Source: Chrysaora quinquecirrha (Eukaryota; Cnidaria; Scyphozoa; Semaeostomeae; Pelagiidae). Taken from it: a stretch of 64,000 nt of DNA. Shown piece by piece: positions 11,492 to 21,137 of the stretch. A program made the position numbers and the translations under genes. The notes under the pieces were generated by a model. It was not told where the DNA came from, made no database searches, and saw nothing but the letters and a program-made list of their open reading frames with translations. The stretch's first letter is position 1. Each line of letters begins with the position of its first letter. The stretch is taken from the NCBI GenBank assembly GCA_014526335.1, contig JACTAT010000002.1:1464752-1528751 (forward strand). The letters are read 5' to 3'.

Positions 11492-12010
11492 TTTTAGAAT
11501 AGAATTACTAAGTTTATATCCAGTATATCACACAAAGTTTATATCACATGAATTCTCCCATCTGGGGTGCCACTTTTGTGGTGAATTTGAACTTGCTTCC
11601 CACAAATACAGTACTCGCAAATGATTCTCAACTTAGGCCTTTATTTAGGGGCGACACGAAGAAAAAACTTGGTAGAAAACAAACAGAACAATATAAGCAG
11701 CAAATAATTAAAAAGCAGCAATAATACGGTATAATAAAATATACTTCAATGAACACGACGATTATTTATCCCTTTCGATCTCACGGTAGGTAGATTTCCT
11801 GAATCGAAAATGATCTGAATTCAAATCTTTATTGTTTAACTCGTATATTTACCGCTGATCAAAGAAATGGATAACTCTGACTTGGCATTCAGGTGAACCC
11901 GTTTTGGTTTGTTTGTGTAAGTAGTGTTTAGTTTATTGTAGATTATTATACAGTCCTTTGGATTGATTTTGTTTTGAGTCAACTGTGAATCTATCGATTT
12001 TTCTGCTACC
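11492..12010 (-). mobile_element. Leader, primer-binding-like site and possible LTR of the minus-strand BEL copy
   Basis: The minus-strand order is LTR-like DNA, then a primer-binding-like AAAGTGGCACCCCAGATGGG (about 11556-11576), then a short leader and the ATG at 11491. The same TGGCACC..GATGGGA block precedes the plus-strand copy at about 6232. The LTR-like sequences of the two copies differ, so they are different BEL subfamilies. The outer LTR boundary is a guess. Confidence 0.4.
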
Positions 12011-12730
12011 TGCTTATGCTGGACGGGGGAATGGCATCATGATTCCTAACGTTCGGCCTTGATCTCAATTCTGGAGCAGGAATTCATTACATGCACGAAA
12101 CAGTTAAAACTCAAAATATCAGTTTTGAAGACGTCACAGAAGTTTTGAATCGTAATAACCTTTGAGTATTAAGCCAAATCGAAATGGTGTTTTATACTTT
12201 TTTGCTCCATTTGAAATGTTCTTTCCGACCATGTCATTAAAAACACAAAATTGAAAATTCGGACTTTCACTGACCGTAACTTTTCTGCGTCATCGATGAC
12301 CTCACAACCCTTGATTTGCCAGAATGTTCCCAAGTCTTAAAATGACCACCCACCACCAAAGAGTCCACAACTACTTAAAAAATTCCAGTTACCCAGTTTG
12401 CTAGAATGTTGCCAAAAATTCCCTGTCTATTGTACAAAAGTTCAAAATTGCGATGAACAGCGGAATCATTTTCGGGCATACTTAAAAGCTATTTTCGTCT
12501 GACACTCCTCAGAGTATGAACGTCAGAAACAGACCGAAATAATAGATTAAAGCGGAATTTATACCCAGATGCTGTTTGAAATGCACCAATCAGAAAGAGC
12601 GAAAAGCTGAATTGCCATTGTGTTTTAAACACCAGTCAGCTGGTCGGATACAGCGGGAAGACCAACACCGTAGGAACATCGCTTTGCTTGTTAAGAAACG
12701 TTTCTAAAAAGCATATTTTAAACCTTTGAG
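12011..12730. other. Non-coding DNA upstream of Penelope remnant
   Basis: No gene is seen. About 12500-12650 (CTGACACTCCTCAGAGTATGAACGTC, split: CTGACACTCC, CAGAGTATGAA, GTCAGAAA) weakly resembles about 47460-47600, so it is probably a dispersed repeat. Confidence 0.35.
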
Positions 12731-12734
12731 ATTA

Positions 12735-13245
12735 CTCTCCCTCTGAAGCTGAAGAATTTGTATTAGGAGATGGCTTAGAATTTTGTATTCCACCTCATAA
12801 TATAAACAGAGAGGAGCTTTTTGCTGAGTTCGAAATTCTTCACACTCAACTAACAAGCCTAAAGCCAGTTTCGGAAGAAGAGCTTAGCTCACTAAAAGCC
12901 CGTTTAAGCGATGTTGCTCATGCTTATTGTGGCACAACTATTAACCTGACGTGTTGTTATATGCATAGTGAACATTTCGCAGGGATCACATCCCTCCGTA
13001 ACAATAAACGTCTCTCTTAGACCTATTCTATCTATGGTTGGTTCAGCTCAACATGAGCTTGCTAAATGGCTTTCGGAAATTTTAGCACCTGTTTTGGAAC
13101 TTTGTTCTAAAAATTGTATTTCGGATTCTTTTTCTTTTGCTAATGTTATTCAAAACCTTCAATTAGACCCGACCAACTCTTTTATGTGTTCCTTCGACAT
13201 CAGCAGCCTTTTTACTAACATACCTTTGGATGAGACTATTGGGAT
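12735..13245 (+). pseudogene. Penelope-like element fragment (N-terminal part plus start of RT)
   Basis: Two coding pieces of a Penelope-like protein lie in order. About 12780-12935 holds PHNINREELFAEFEILH..SVSEEELSSLK-type sequence typical of the region before the RT. About 12968-13240 holds the RT core start (RPILSMVGSAQHELAKWLSE, then SFDISSLFTNIPLDETI, the RT motif with the first catalytic Asp). A deletion between them removes the intervening fingers region, and everything after LDETI is lost. It differs in sequence and orientation from the larger copy at 15.3-17.4 kb, so it is a second family. Confidence 0.8.
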
Positions 13246-13519
13246 TTGTGGTAGCGGTGTATGCCGGGGTGACCAAAACAGAGAAAAATTAACATCATCA
13301 ACACGCTAGTTTATCGGGCACATATGATTTGCTCTAAATGTCGGCTTGATTCGGAATTGGGTAAAATACGGTCTATTCTCGTTGAAAACGGTTACCCTGA
13401 GGACGTCATTTTGGATTGTTTTCGATTGAATCTTAGAATTTAATTTGTAATAGCTGATGGAACTTCGTGTATGAATATGATAAAATAAAAAGAAATGAAC
13501 AGACTTTGAACTCTTGCTG

Positions 13520-14295
13520 GTATGGCACTGAGTACCCCAGTCTAAAAATAGAGCAAGGGAGCATTTTTCCGGAGGGGTCTGCATCCTTTCTTTTTCAGCG
13601 CATCAAACTGTGTATACTTGCCATGTTTCATTGCAATATCTTAATTCCCAACATAGTTACAATAGAAACCCTTGTAAAGGTATGGTACCGAGTACCCCAG
13701 TCTAAAAATAGAATAAGGGGGCATTTTTCCGGAAGGGTCTGCATCCTTTCTTTTTCAGCGTATCAAACTGTGTATTCTTGCCAAGTTTCATTGCAATATC
13801 TTAATTCCCAACATAGTTACAATAGAAACCATTGTAGATGTATGGTACCGAGTACCCCAGTCTAAAAATAGAATAAGGGGGCATTTTTCCGGAGGGGTCT
13901 GCATCCTTTCTTTTTCAGCTTATCAAACTGTGTATACTTGCCAAGTTTCATTGCAATATCTTAATTCCCAACATAGTTACAATAGAAACGCTTGTAGAGG
14001 TATGGTACCGAGTACCCCAGTCTAAAAATAGAATAAAGGGGCACTTTTCCGGAGGGGTCTGCATCCTATCTTTTTCAGCGTACCAAACTGTGCATTCTTG
14101 CCAAGTTTCATGTCAGTATCGTTATTCCCAGCATTGTTATGGTAGAAACCCTTGTAAAGGTATGGTACCGAGTACCCAAGTCTAAAAATAGCATCTGGGG
14201 CATTTTTCGATTGGGGTCTGTATCCCATCATCTTCAGCGTATCAAACTGGGTAGGTATGCCAATTTTCATGCTTGCTTCATAATCTTTTAAAGAC
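13520..14295 (+). repeat. 160-bp tandem repeat, about 4.8 copies
   Basis: Units start GTATGGTACCGAGTACCC at 13520, 13680, 13840, 14000 and 14160, an exact 160-bp register, with increasing divergence toward the right end. The open frames across it are artefacts of the shared register. It lies directly 3' of the Penelope fragment at 12735-13245. Confidence 0.9.
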
Positions 14296-14416
14296 GTCAT
14301 TTTAGGTTAGCCAAGGAAATAATAATATTATACACATCAAAATGGCAATCTAACCTCATTTTTAGTAACTAATGTTTCACTCCGCCATTAACGGGGAGCA
14401 TCATGAGACTCACTCC

Positions 14417-15174
14417 ATAAGTCCCACTACTTCGCTCGATATTGTTGTTGTTGTTTTCTAAAATCGCTCAGTGTGGGACTTATGTCCTTACAGCTCTGAA
14501 ACTGGCAAGCCGCGCCAAAAAAATTGGCGTCCTAATCAGATTGCAGCATTTGCCTCAAAAACAATAGGTATTGTTTTTTGAAGCAATCAAATGCCTTTAA
14601 ATCCTGAAACTCCAGAGTGAGGCCGTAGTCTGGATTACTCGGACCGGTCTGGAAAATGTTAAGTTGCTGCGGCCGAAATCAAGACCCAACCAACCCGATT
14701 TCAGTGACTTTTTGGCCAAGCTGATAACAGTAAAATATTTTGGGAGTCAGAAAAGCTTTTATTCTGGCTTCAAGGTAAAAGAAATCGAGTTTTTGCTCAA
14801 GTAACCTTATTTTTCGACCCACTTTAGTTTCACCAAATTTAGGCCCATCAGAGTCCTAAGCCGAAGTGTCGGCAGACTTAAAGACAAGTTGTGACTCTTG
14901 TAAAACAGATAGAAACAAGCCGAAAACATCATTAGATTCGCTATGAAATTTTACAACAGAATTTGAAATAAAAATTGGAATTTATTCTCGAATAAAGGCA
15001 AGAGAGCCTTAAGAGTCCCTGGTCGGTAGCATTCCGACTTTTCCACATACCGGTAAAATGAAAACGAGGCAGCTCTTTTTTGCCAGTTCCAGAGCTGTAA
15101 GGACATGAGTCTCTGTTGGAGTGACAAATCAAAATAAGGGGAGCGTAAACTAGAGACTCGTGTAGTGAGTCTAG
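14417..15174. mobile_element. Fold-back/hairpin element, copy 1
   Basis: The element opens with a hairpin (ATAAGTCCCAC...GTGGGACTTAT, 14417-14483) whose loop contains (TTG)n. It closes with GACTCGTGTAGTGAGTCTAG (15155-15174). The segment GTCCTTACAGCTCTGAAACT at 14484-14503 is inverted at 15083-15105. The same start and the same end are found at 49829-50091 around a shorter interior, which defines both termini independently. No protein-coding region is seen inside. Confidence 0.6.
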
Positions 15175-15259
15175 AGCATCATCAGAGTGAAGGATTCGGT
15201 TTCATTCGTTAAAAGTTCGATCGATGCTTCGCGTTCGTCGTATTCGTCGTAACGGCTTT
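15175..15259. other. Short spacer between fold-back element and Penelope element
   Basis: Nothing recognisable. Confidence 0.3.
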
Positions 15260-15650
15260 CTACTGAATTTGATTTACCGTTCCAAAAATTATTCCATCTA
15301 TTGTTTTTCGGCTCTTTCCTCCTCCAGTCATAGAAAAATGATCTCCACGAATTATAGATTTCACAAAATTCCCGGCATCTCGATTTACACCATCGGCATC
15401 AAGTGGACCAACTTTCATGCATTGTATTTCAAGGGACTCTCTAACCTTTCTTGTATAAAAATCGCTTTCTATACTTAAAGTTGCTGCCGACAACCAATTA
15501 AACTGTCCATGGCACACTTTTGAATGTTCCGTTGCTCCAGAAGACGACCAGTTTCCTCTCATAGCTTAATTCCTAGTCTTAATCTTAAGTCTTAATTCCA
15601 GCCTGTTTAAAAATGCGTTTAAGCTTTGGACCTAATACAGGGACCCACGG
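15260..15650 (-). pseudogene. Penelope-like element, GIY-YIG endonuclease C-terminal remnant
   Basis: This minus-strand sequence belongs to the element at 15789-17360. At 15650-15590 a short frame reads VKLPWVPVLGPKLKRIFKQA, the linker that normally joins RT to the GIY-YIG nuclease. From 15540 to about 15370 ATEHSKVCHGQFNWLSAA and RKVRESLEIQCMK correspond to the second half of the nuclease (TEH...H.I.W, R...E...I). The first half with the GIY and YIG signatures is deleted between them, so the nuclease cannot be functional. Confidence 0.65.
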
Positions 15651-15659
15651 AAGTTTTAC

Positions 15660-16877
15660 AACCTTTGGTTTTTCTGCAACGGTTGATCTGGTCTCAATTC
15701 AGGTGGTTTGTAACTTTCAGCTATAGATTTAAGTTTATCAATGTCATGTCCGTTTTCAACAAAAACTTCTGTCAGGAACTCAATTTCTTCATCGACGACT
15801 TGGTGAACAAATTCTCCATGCTCTGGCTAGGAACCCTTTGAATGCACCTTCAATTATTTTCGGATTTATGTTACTGTTTGGTTTAATTTGTACGTTTGTT
15901 ATCGCATCTTTTCGGTATACACCAATATCATAATCACCTTTTAAATTGTTTGTGAGTTTCATGTCAAGAAAAGCAAGGGATTTGTTATTATCTTCATTTT
16001 CGATTGTAAATTGAATTTTCTCCTCTTGTGAATTTAATATATCCAGAAACCTTATGGCCGATTCAGAGTTAAGAAAGCGAGCATGAGTATCGTCAACATA
16101 TCTTTTATAAGTGATTGGCTTTATATTAATTTCAAGAGCATCTCTAAAAGCTTTTTCTTCGATAAATTGCAAATATGCTTCTGCCATAACAACCATAAAT
16201 GAGAGGCCAATCGGTCCAGCATCTTCTATAATTCTAATTTCTTGATTCCATACGAAATATGACTGACATAAACACAACTGTAATAATTCGTGAAAATCAT
16301 GTATAGACAGTTTTGTTTTAGTTTTTAGTTCAGAGAAATCTTTAGTGATCATGTCCATATCAACATCTATTGCTTTCGAAATAGGGACTGATGGATACAG
16401 ATTAACAACGTCAAAAGATACTTGTACTTCATCTTCATCTATGGACCAGTTCTTTGCCTCGGCTGCAAATGACGATGAATTAATAACTTTTGTTGGGTTT
16501 TTATTAAGTATAGGCTGGATCAATTGAACAAGATATTTAAATGTACCATAAAAAGGTGTGCCAATAGTGGAAACAACAATTCTCATTGGAAAGTTCTGCT
16601 GCGGTTTATGGGCTTTCAATAATCCATACATACGAGGTGGGACAGGATCTGATGGATACATACTATAGAAAAGTTTGTTATCTAGTTTTCCTTCTTTTCG
16701 CATTCTACGCAAAGACAATTGAAAATTAGATGTAATTTTTGATGTTGGGTCAATATCACATATTCTAGTATTTCCAAGTTGTTCTTCTAGTTTTTTGATT
16801 GCGTCTTCCTTGTTTACAATAGAAAAGCCTGAACCTTTATCAAATGGATAAACTTTTATATTTTCATTAGATCTCAA
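15660..16877 (-). pseudogene. Penelope-like element reverse transcriptase (long open frame, broken at its end)
   Basis: A 362-codon minus-strand frame (16877 to 15789) carries the Penelope-type RT in order: YPFDKGSGFSIVNK, YGLLKAHKPQQ, MRIVVSTIGTPFYGTF, SFDVVNLYPSVP with the first catalytic Asp, GLSFMVVMAEAYL, the catalytic KRYVDDTHARF, SLAFLDMKL and VYRKDAITNVQIKP, ending RAWRICS. These are the landmarks of Penelope-like elements, not LTR or LINE RTs. Just after CSPS the frame hits a stop, while another frame continues DEEIEFLTEVFVENG to about 15660, so there is a single frameshift near 15795. Catalytic residues are intact. Confidence 0.9.
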
Positions 16878-16943
16878 TTCTTTTAATGCTAGTTGTTGTT
16901 CTTTAGTTAGGTTGCTTCGAGTTTTTTTATTATTGATATGGAG

Positions 16944-17360
16944 TTATAACTGTTTGGAAACTTCTTGACGTAAGTGTTCTGAAAGATCAACCTGTTTTTC
17001 TTTTTCTAATAACATAGCAGTTTTTTCTGTACTTGTTATTATGTCCATAAAAGGTATATTCTTTGTTGTGGGTACAAAATTCGGACCTAAATTAAGTAAT
17101 TCTTGATGATGTTTTGGTAACAGCTCACCTGTTAAATTCAGAACAGCATCCTTGACTTTCCCTGAAACTGAAGATGAGTTTTCTTGCTGAACACCACCAT
17201 CGGACCTGGCCATAGCTTTCAAAGTTTCAAATCTCTTCTTTAATTCGGAGCGCTTCATTGTAAACAAAATCTCACGAGACTTCTCAGTGATTGTGCAGAT
17301 CTTGTGGAAATCTTCTTCGGATAAATCATTTTTCAGGCTGTTCTGTATTTGTACAATCAA
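16944..17360 (-). pseudogene. Penelope-like element, N-terminal region
   Basis: A minus-strand frame upstream of the RT, separated from it by a stop at 16944. It includes LLPKHHQELLNLGPNFVPTT followed by KNIPFMDIITSTEK, the conserved Penelope-like sequence preceding the RT (..L..LGPNF.P..). The 5' part is Lys/Glu-rich. Together with 15260-16877 it forms one decayed element on the minus strand of about 2.1 kb. Its 5' end abuts fold-back repeat DNA at about 17366. Confidence 0.75.
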
Positions 17361-17365
17361 TAAGA

Positions 17366-17430
17366 ATGCAGAACAGCAAAACAGGTTCGAGGGTCAAATG
17401 GGGCGGCACAGTGTTCACGTAGAGGTTCTA
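17366..17430 (+). repeat. Dispersed unit GAATGCAGAACAGC...GTGTTCACGTAG
   Basis: This ~60-bp unit recurs directly at 20648-20708, partly at 23700-23745 and inverted at about 19775-19836. It marks the edges of fold-back blocks. Confidence 0.7.
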
Positions 17431-17554
17431 TTTGTCCGGGGTACGAGGTTTTCATTTCAACTCATCGATCTAGACTTACATTCGTAGTACATTCGTCGTA
17501 GTCATCACGCAACCACACTCCACCACCCCGCTCCAACTACGACTCATAAACTTT

Positions 17555-18240
17555 CAGTTCCTAAGAACAAACAATAGAATTTTTGTACGCAACATTAGAA
17601 ATGGCGTTCGGCGGGATGAAAGAAATTTCAAAACAAAACTGCTGCGGCCTGGGGCATTTCCACTCATAAACGATAAAGATTTTACTTATACCAGCTAAAA
17701 TTTGCTTTCAACTGGGACAGAAGGAATATACAGAAAATGAAAGATATAAGGCGAACTATAATTTAATTACTCTACGGAGAAATTACAGAAAGTTTGTAGA
17801 TAGCAATACGTAAACTTGGTGTTCCCGAACTATAATTTAATTACTCTACGGAGAAATTACAGAAAGTTTGTAGATAGTAATACATAAACTTGGTGTTCCC
17901 GAACTATAATTTAATTATTCTACGGAGAAATTACAGAAAGTTTGTAGATAGCAATACGTAGACTTGGTGTTCCCGAACTATACTTTAATTACTCTACGGA
18001 GAAATTACAGAAAGTTTGCAGATAGTAATACGTAAACTTGGTGTTCCCGCCGTAAAATTTTGAGCAAGTAAGGTAAAGATAAAGATATGAATATTTACAT
18101 AATTTATGCTAATTATTGCAAGCCAAAAATTGACAAATTTTGTCAAAAAATGACAAATTTTGTCAACCGGTCCCAAGTGTCTGTTGCGGGCTTAGCTAAC
18201 AACAAAAACAACAGATATCCTTGGGAACGAAGTTGTTGAA
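17555..18240. repeat. Left arm of a large imperfect inverted repeat
   Basis: The arm pairs in inverse order with about 19847-20640. Shared landmarks include ACAATAGAATTTTTG, AAATGGCGTTCG, CTGCTGCGGCC, ACGGAGAAATTA, GTAAAATTTTGAGCAAG, TTACATAATTTATGCTAATT and AACAACAGATATCCTTGGGA. It contains the 74-bp tandem array. Arms are about 690 bp, with a spacer of about 1.6 kb. Confidence 0.8.
17752..18047 (+). repeat. 74-bp tandem repeat, four copies
   Basis: Units start CGAACTATAATTTAATTACT at 17752, 17826, 17900 and 17974 and are nearly identical. The opposite arm (about 20400-20460) has only a single diverged unit, so the array expanded after the inverted duplication. Confidence 0.9.
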
Positions 18241-19690
18241 ATGAATGTTAGACTTAGACTCACTACAAAAGTCGTAGATTCGCTCCCAGCCCCCCACGCA
18301 ACACAGCCCGCTCATACTACGACTTATAATATTTGAGTGTGGAAAAACGGACTGTAATTCGCTGCCTCGATTTCATTATTTTGTTCAGCTGAAGATGTGG
18401 CGACCCCTGACAGAAATCTCTCTCATCCTTATTTTTGCAGTGTCTTCAACTCGGCAAAGCAAAACAAAATTACAAAAAAGTTTCAGAGCAGAAAGATGCA
18501 AAACAAATGAGATCCGGTTTTGCTTTTCTTCAGTCCCTTTACGGATCTTGAAATCAATAAATATGCAATAGTTTTTTCTTCCAGAATTGCTTGTAAGTTT
18601 GCCTTCGGTAACGGGCAGCAAAATGAGGCAGACTTTACCCTTATTTATTTAGATACATGAAGCGGCGAAGGAATAAAAACAACAAAGTTTCGACCTGTTT
18701 GTTATTCTCATTAATAAGTCAAACTTTTATCAAATTCTTACCGCTAACAGAAACTAATTTAAATGATAAGCCAAAAACAACAAAATTCTACTTCTGGACC
18801 AGTCAGTTCACCAAACAAATTTGGAGTTACCATGTTGAACTAGGAGCGAAACTGGGCGCCCAGAGATTCAGACAGTCTCAACCTTCAAATTTGATTCAGC
18901 TTTTGTTACTTTCTACCATTGAAGGAAATCATGGTGAGTAATGAGTGTTTGGGAACAGTAATTCGTAAATATCTAAATGACTAAACTGAGTGAACTATGA
19001 AGGCAATGTTTTAAATATTTCAAGGCAACCCCGCTTGATCAAAACTGAAAAGTTATCTATCTATCTAGATACCTAGATCGCCGAAAAGCTTTAAATTAAA
19101 AGTTGAAAAAGAAATATTGGAAAGCTGAATTATTTTGATTGAATACTACCATATATGTGTCTATAATTGTTCTGTATTAGCTACTGAAAAGTGCGTTCAA
19201 TGAAGCTAAAGAATATTTACTAGAAACTGTTGCAGATGTTTGCAGGTCTCCAAAGTTCTTCGCGGTTCTTCGGTTCTTCAGGCTGAAAATTCTGTGTTGC
19301 CGTGAATTTAAGTCCACACAAAGGAAAGCCAGAAAAAAACCTTTCGCTTCCAGCTAAACGCATAAAGCCAACTTTAATTTGCCAAACAAGCACATTTTAG
19401 TTGAACAGGAACTCTAGAATACTCTTCACCTTTCCAGTTAAAATTTTGTAATTTATTTGCTGCGGCGCTGGCGTGAAGCTGTGGTAAAGTTTTCCCTCCA
19501 TTTTCCCGACTGTTATCACGAGGGGTCACAATTTCAGAAAAATGAACGGAAAATGGCACGTGAACAGCTCGAAATCACTGAATTAGCCAATCAGAATGCT
19601 CGATTTTGAAATGCCGCTCTCTGAATTTGTTCCCGATGGCCTAAGTAGTCCGGATTTTGAAACAGTAATATTATGAGTCGTAGTTTGAGC
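18241..19690. other. Spacer between the inverted arms
   Basis: No gene is recognised. It includes a variant of the terminal motif near 18250-18330 (TTAGACTCACTAC..AAGTCGTAG) and unremarkable AT-rich DNA. Open frames here are short and lack coding character. Confidence 0.4.
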
Positions 19691-19708
19691 TTAGACTTAT
19701 TACCTTCC

Positions 19709-19772
19709 TCCCACTCTTTAGGAAACAGCTTCTAACAACTACAACAACATACAGCTGTTTCCTCAGAGTGGG
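19709..19772. repeat. Hairpin with CAA-rich loop
   Basis: The stem TCCCACTCTTTAGGAAACAG pairs with CTGTTTCCTCAGAGTGGGA (19709-19730 with 19752-19772). The loop contains ACAACTACAACAACA. It is preceded by TTAGACTTATTACC, a form of the family's terminal motif. Confidence 0.8.
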
Positions 19773-19846
19773 ACTCACAACCTCGTACCCAGGGCAAATA
19801 GAACCTCTCCGTAAACACTGCGCTGTTCATAACAACATGTTTGAGA

Positions 19847-19977
19847 TAACAACAACAACAACAGATATCCTTGGGAACGAAGTTGTGGGACTCATAATCT
19901 TTTAGTCAAAAAGTCGTGCTAATATGCCAACTTTTTGGCCAACTTCGTTCCCAAGGATATCTGCTGTTGTTGTTGTT
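19847..19977. repeat. 38-bp-stem hairpin with (CAA)n at its base
   Basis: The left arm (19847-19885) and right arm (19940-19977) share AGATATCCTTGGGAACGAAG plus (CAA)4-5, inverted almost perfectly. The loop is ~55 nt with ACTCATAATCTTTTAGTC. A related single arm lies at about 18200-18235. Confidence 0.85.
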
Positions 19978-20065
19978 AGCTCAGCCCGCAACAGATACCC
20001 TTGGGACCGGTTGACAAAAATTGTCAGTTTTTGGCTTGGAATAATTAGCATAAATTATGTAAATG

Positions 20066-20336
20066 ATGCCCTTACGGAAAACTAACAATGGGCAGAAGGC
20101 AATTTCGTTTCGTGGACCTAAACTTTGGAATAAACTTGAACGCGAAATTAAACTGGCTCCCTCCCTTGCCACCTTTAAGAGAAGAATGAAAAACATGTTT
20201 TGATAGCCAACATTTTAACCAATTGACAATTTGTATATTAAACTGTATAAACGTCGTTGTCACGGCCCCCTGAAAAGCAGTTCTTTTGAACTGACGGGGC
20301 TACCGTGCATAAAGAAGTAAAAATAAATAAATAAAT
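20066..20336 (+). mobile_element. 5'-truncated LINE 3' end (CR1/L2/jockey-like)
   Basis: The frame 20066-20203 encodes SFRGPKLWNKLEREIK...SLATFKRRMKN and a stop, the typical final residues of LINE ORF2 proteins (RGPKLWN.L...I....S...FK..LK). It is followed by ~130 bp of 3' UTR and a terminal (AAATA)n tail. It interrupts the right arm of the large inverted repeat: the flanking arm sequence is contiguous in the left arm at about 18085. Confidence 0.75.
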
Positions 20337-20339
20337 TCA

Positions 20340-20640
20340 AAATTATTTTTCTTTTTATTTCTCTTTACCTGCTTGCTCAAAATTTTACCGCGGAAAAGCA
20401 AATTTCGAGTTGCTTCAAACTTTCTATAATTTCTCCGTGGAGTAGTTAAGCTATAATTCGTTCTTTGTCTTTCCTTTTCTGTATATTCTTTCTATCCCAG
20501 TTCAGTTCATTTTTAGCTGTTTTCTTTTCGGGTAGGAATGAAAAATGCCCCGGGCCGCAGCAGTTTTGTTTTTAAATTTCTTTCATTTGGCGAACGCCAT
20601 TTCTAATGTATGCGGACAAAAATTCTATTGTTTGTTCTTA
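20340..20640. repeat. Right arm of the large inverted repeat, distal part
   Basis: In reverse complement this matches 17555-18085. The proximal part of the same arm is 19940-20065, separated from it by the LINE tail. Confidence 0.75.
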
Positions 20641-20704
20641 GCCAATCAGAATGCAGAACAGCGAAACCGGTTCCAGGGTCAAATGGGGCAGCGCAGTGTT
20701 CACG

Positions 20705-20792
20705 TAGACTTATTACACGAGTCCCACTATTCGCAAACAGCAACAACAACAACAACAACAACTACCCTATAGCTGTTTGCTCAAAGTGGGAC
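20705..20792. repeat. Hairpin with (CAA)n loop and terminal motif
   Basis: TAGACTTATTACACGAGTC (the inverse of the family terminal motif) overlaps the start of a stem GTCCCACTATTCGCAAACAG / CTGTTTGCTCAAAGTGGGAC (20721-20741 with 20772-20792). The loop is (CAA)7-like. Confidence 0.85.
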
Positions 20793-21137
20793 TAATAATC
20801 TTTAAGCAAAAAAAGTGGTCACGGCTCCAACTTTTTGGAGTCCTCCAATCGGATTGCAGAACGGAAAATTCCGCCAATCTGATTGGCTCACCATCTTTCT
20901 CCCACCTTTTCCTCAATTTCATCTCAAGCTTCGAGCGACATTGGTGAGCGATTTTCCGGCACAGCTTTCACAAAAACAAACTTGGGAGCCACTGCGAGTA
21001 ATATTTCTGAAGAAAGTTGAAACATAAACATTGCAAACAGTGAGGATGAAAACAGCGGTAAACACCTTTCAAACAAAGGTTTGATGATTTACTAAACTGG
21101 CTGCCAAAAACCTTGTGTGCTACCATTCTTTGCTGAA

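Noticed and set aside
13467..13865. 132-codon frame with internal duplication
   Set aside because: It is an artefact of the 160-bp tandem repeat.
14417..15174. Calling the fold-back family a Helitron
   Set aside because: CTAG-like ends and hairpins are suggestive, but no TC 5' end, A^T target or Rep/helicase sequence is visible.
20545..20795. Plus-strand frames with Thr/Asn runs
   Set aside because: They read through the inverted-repeat arm and the (CAA)n hairpin loop.
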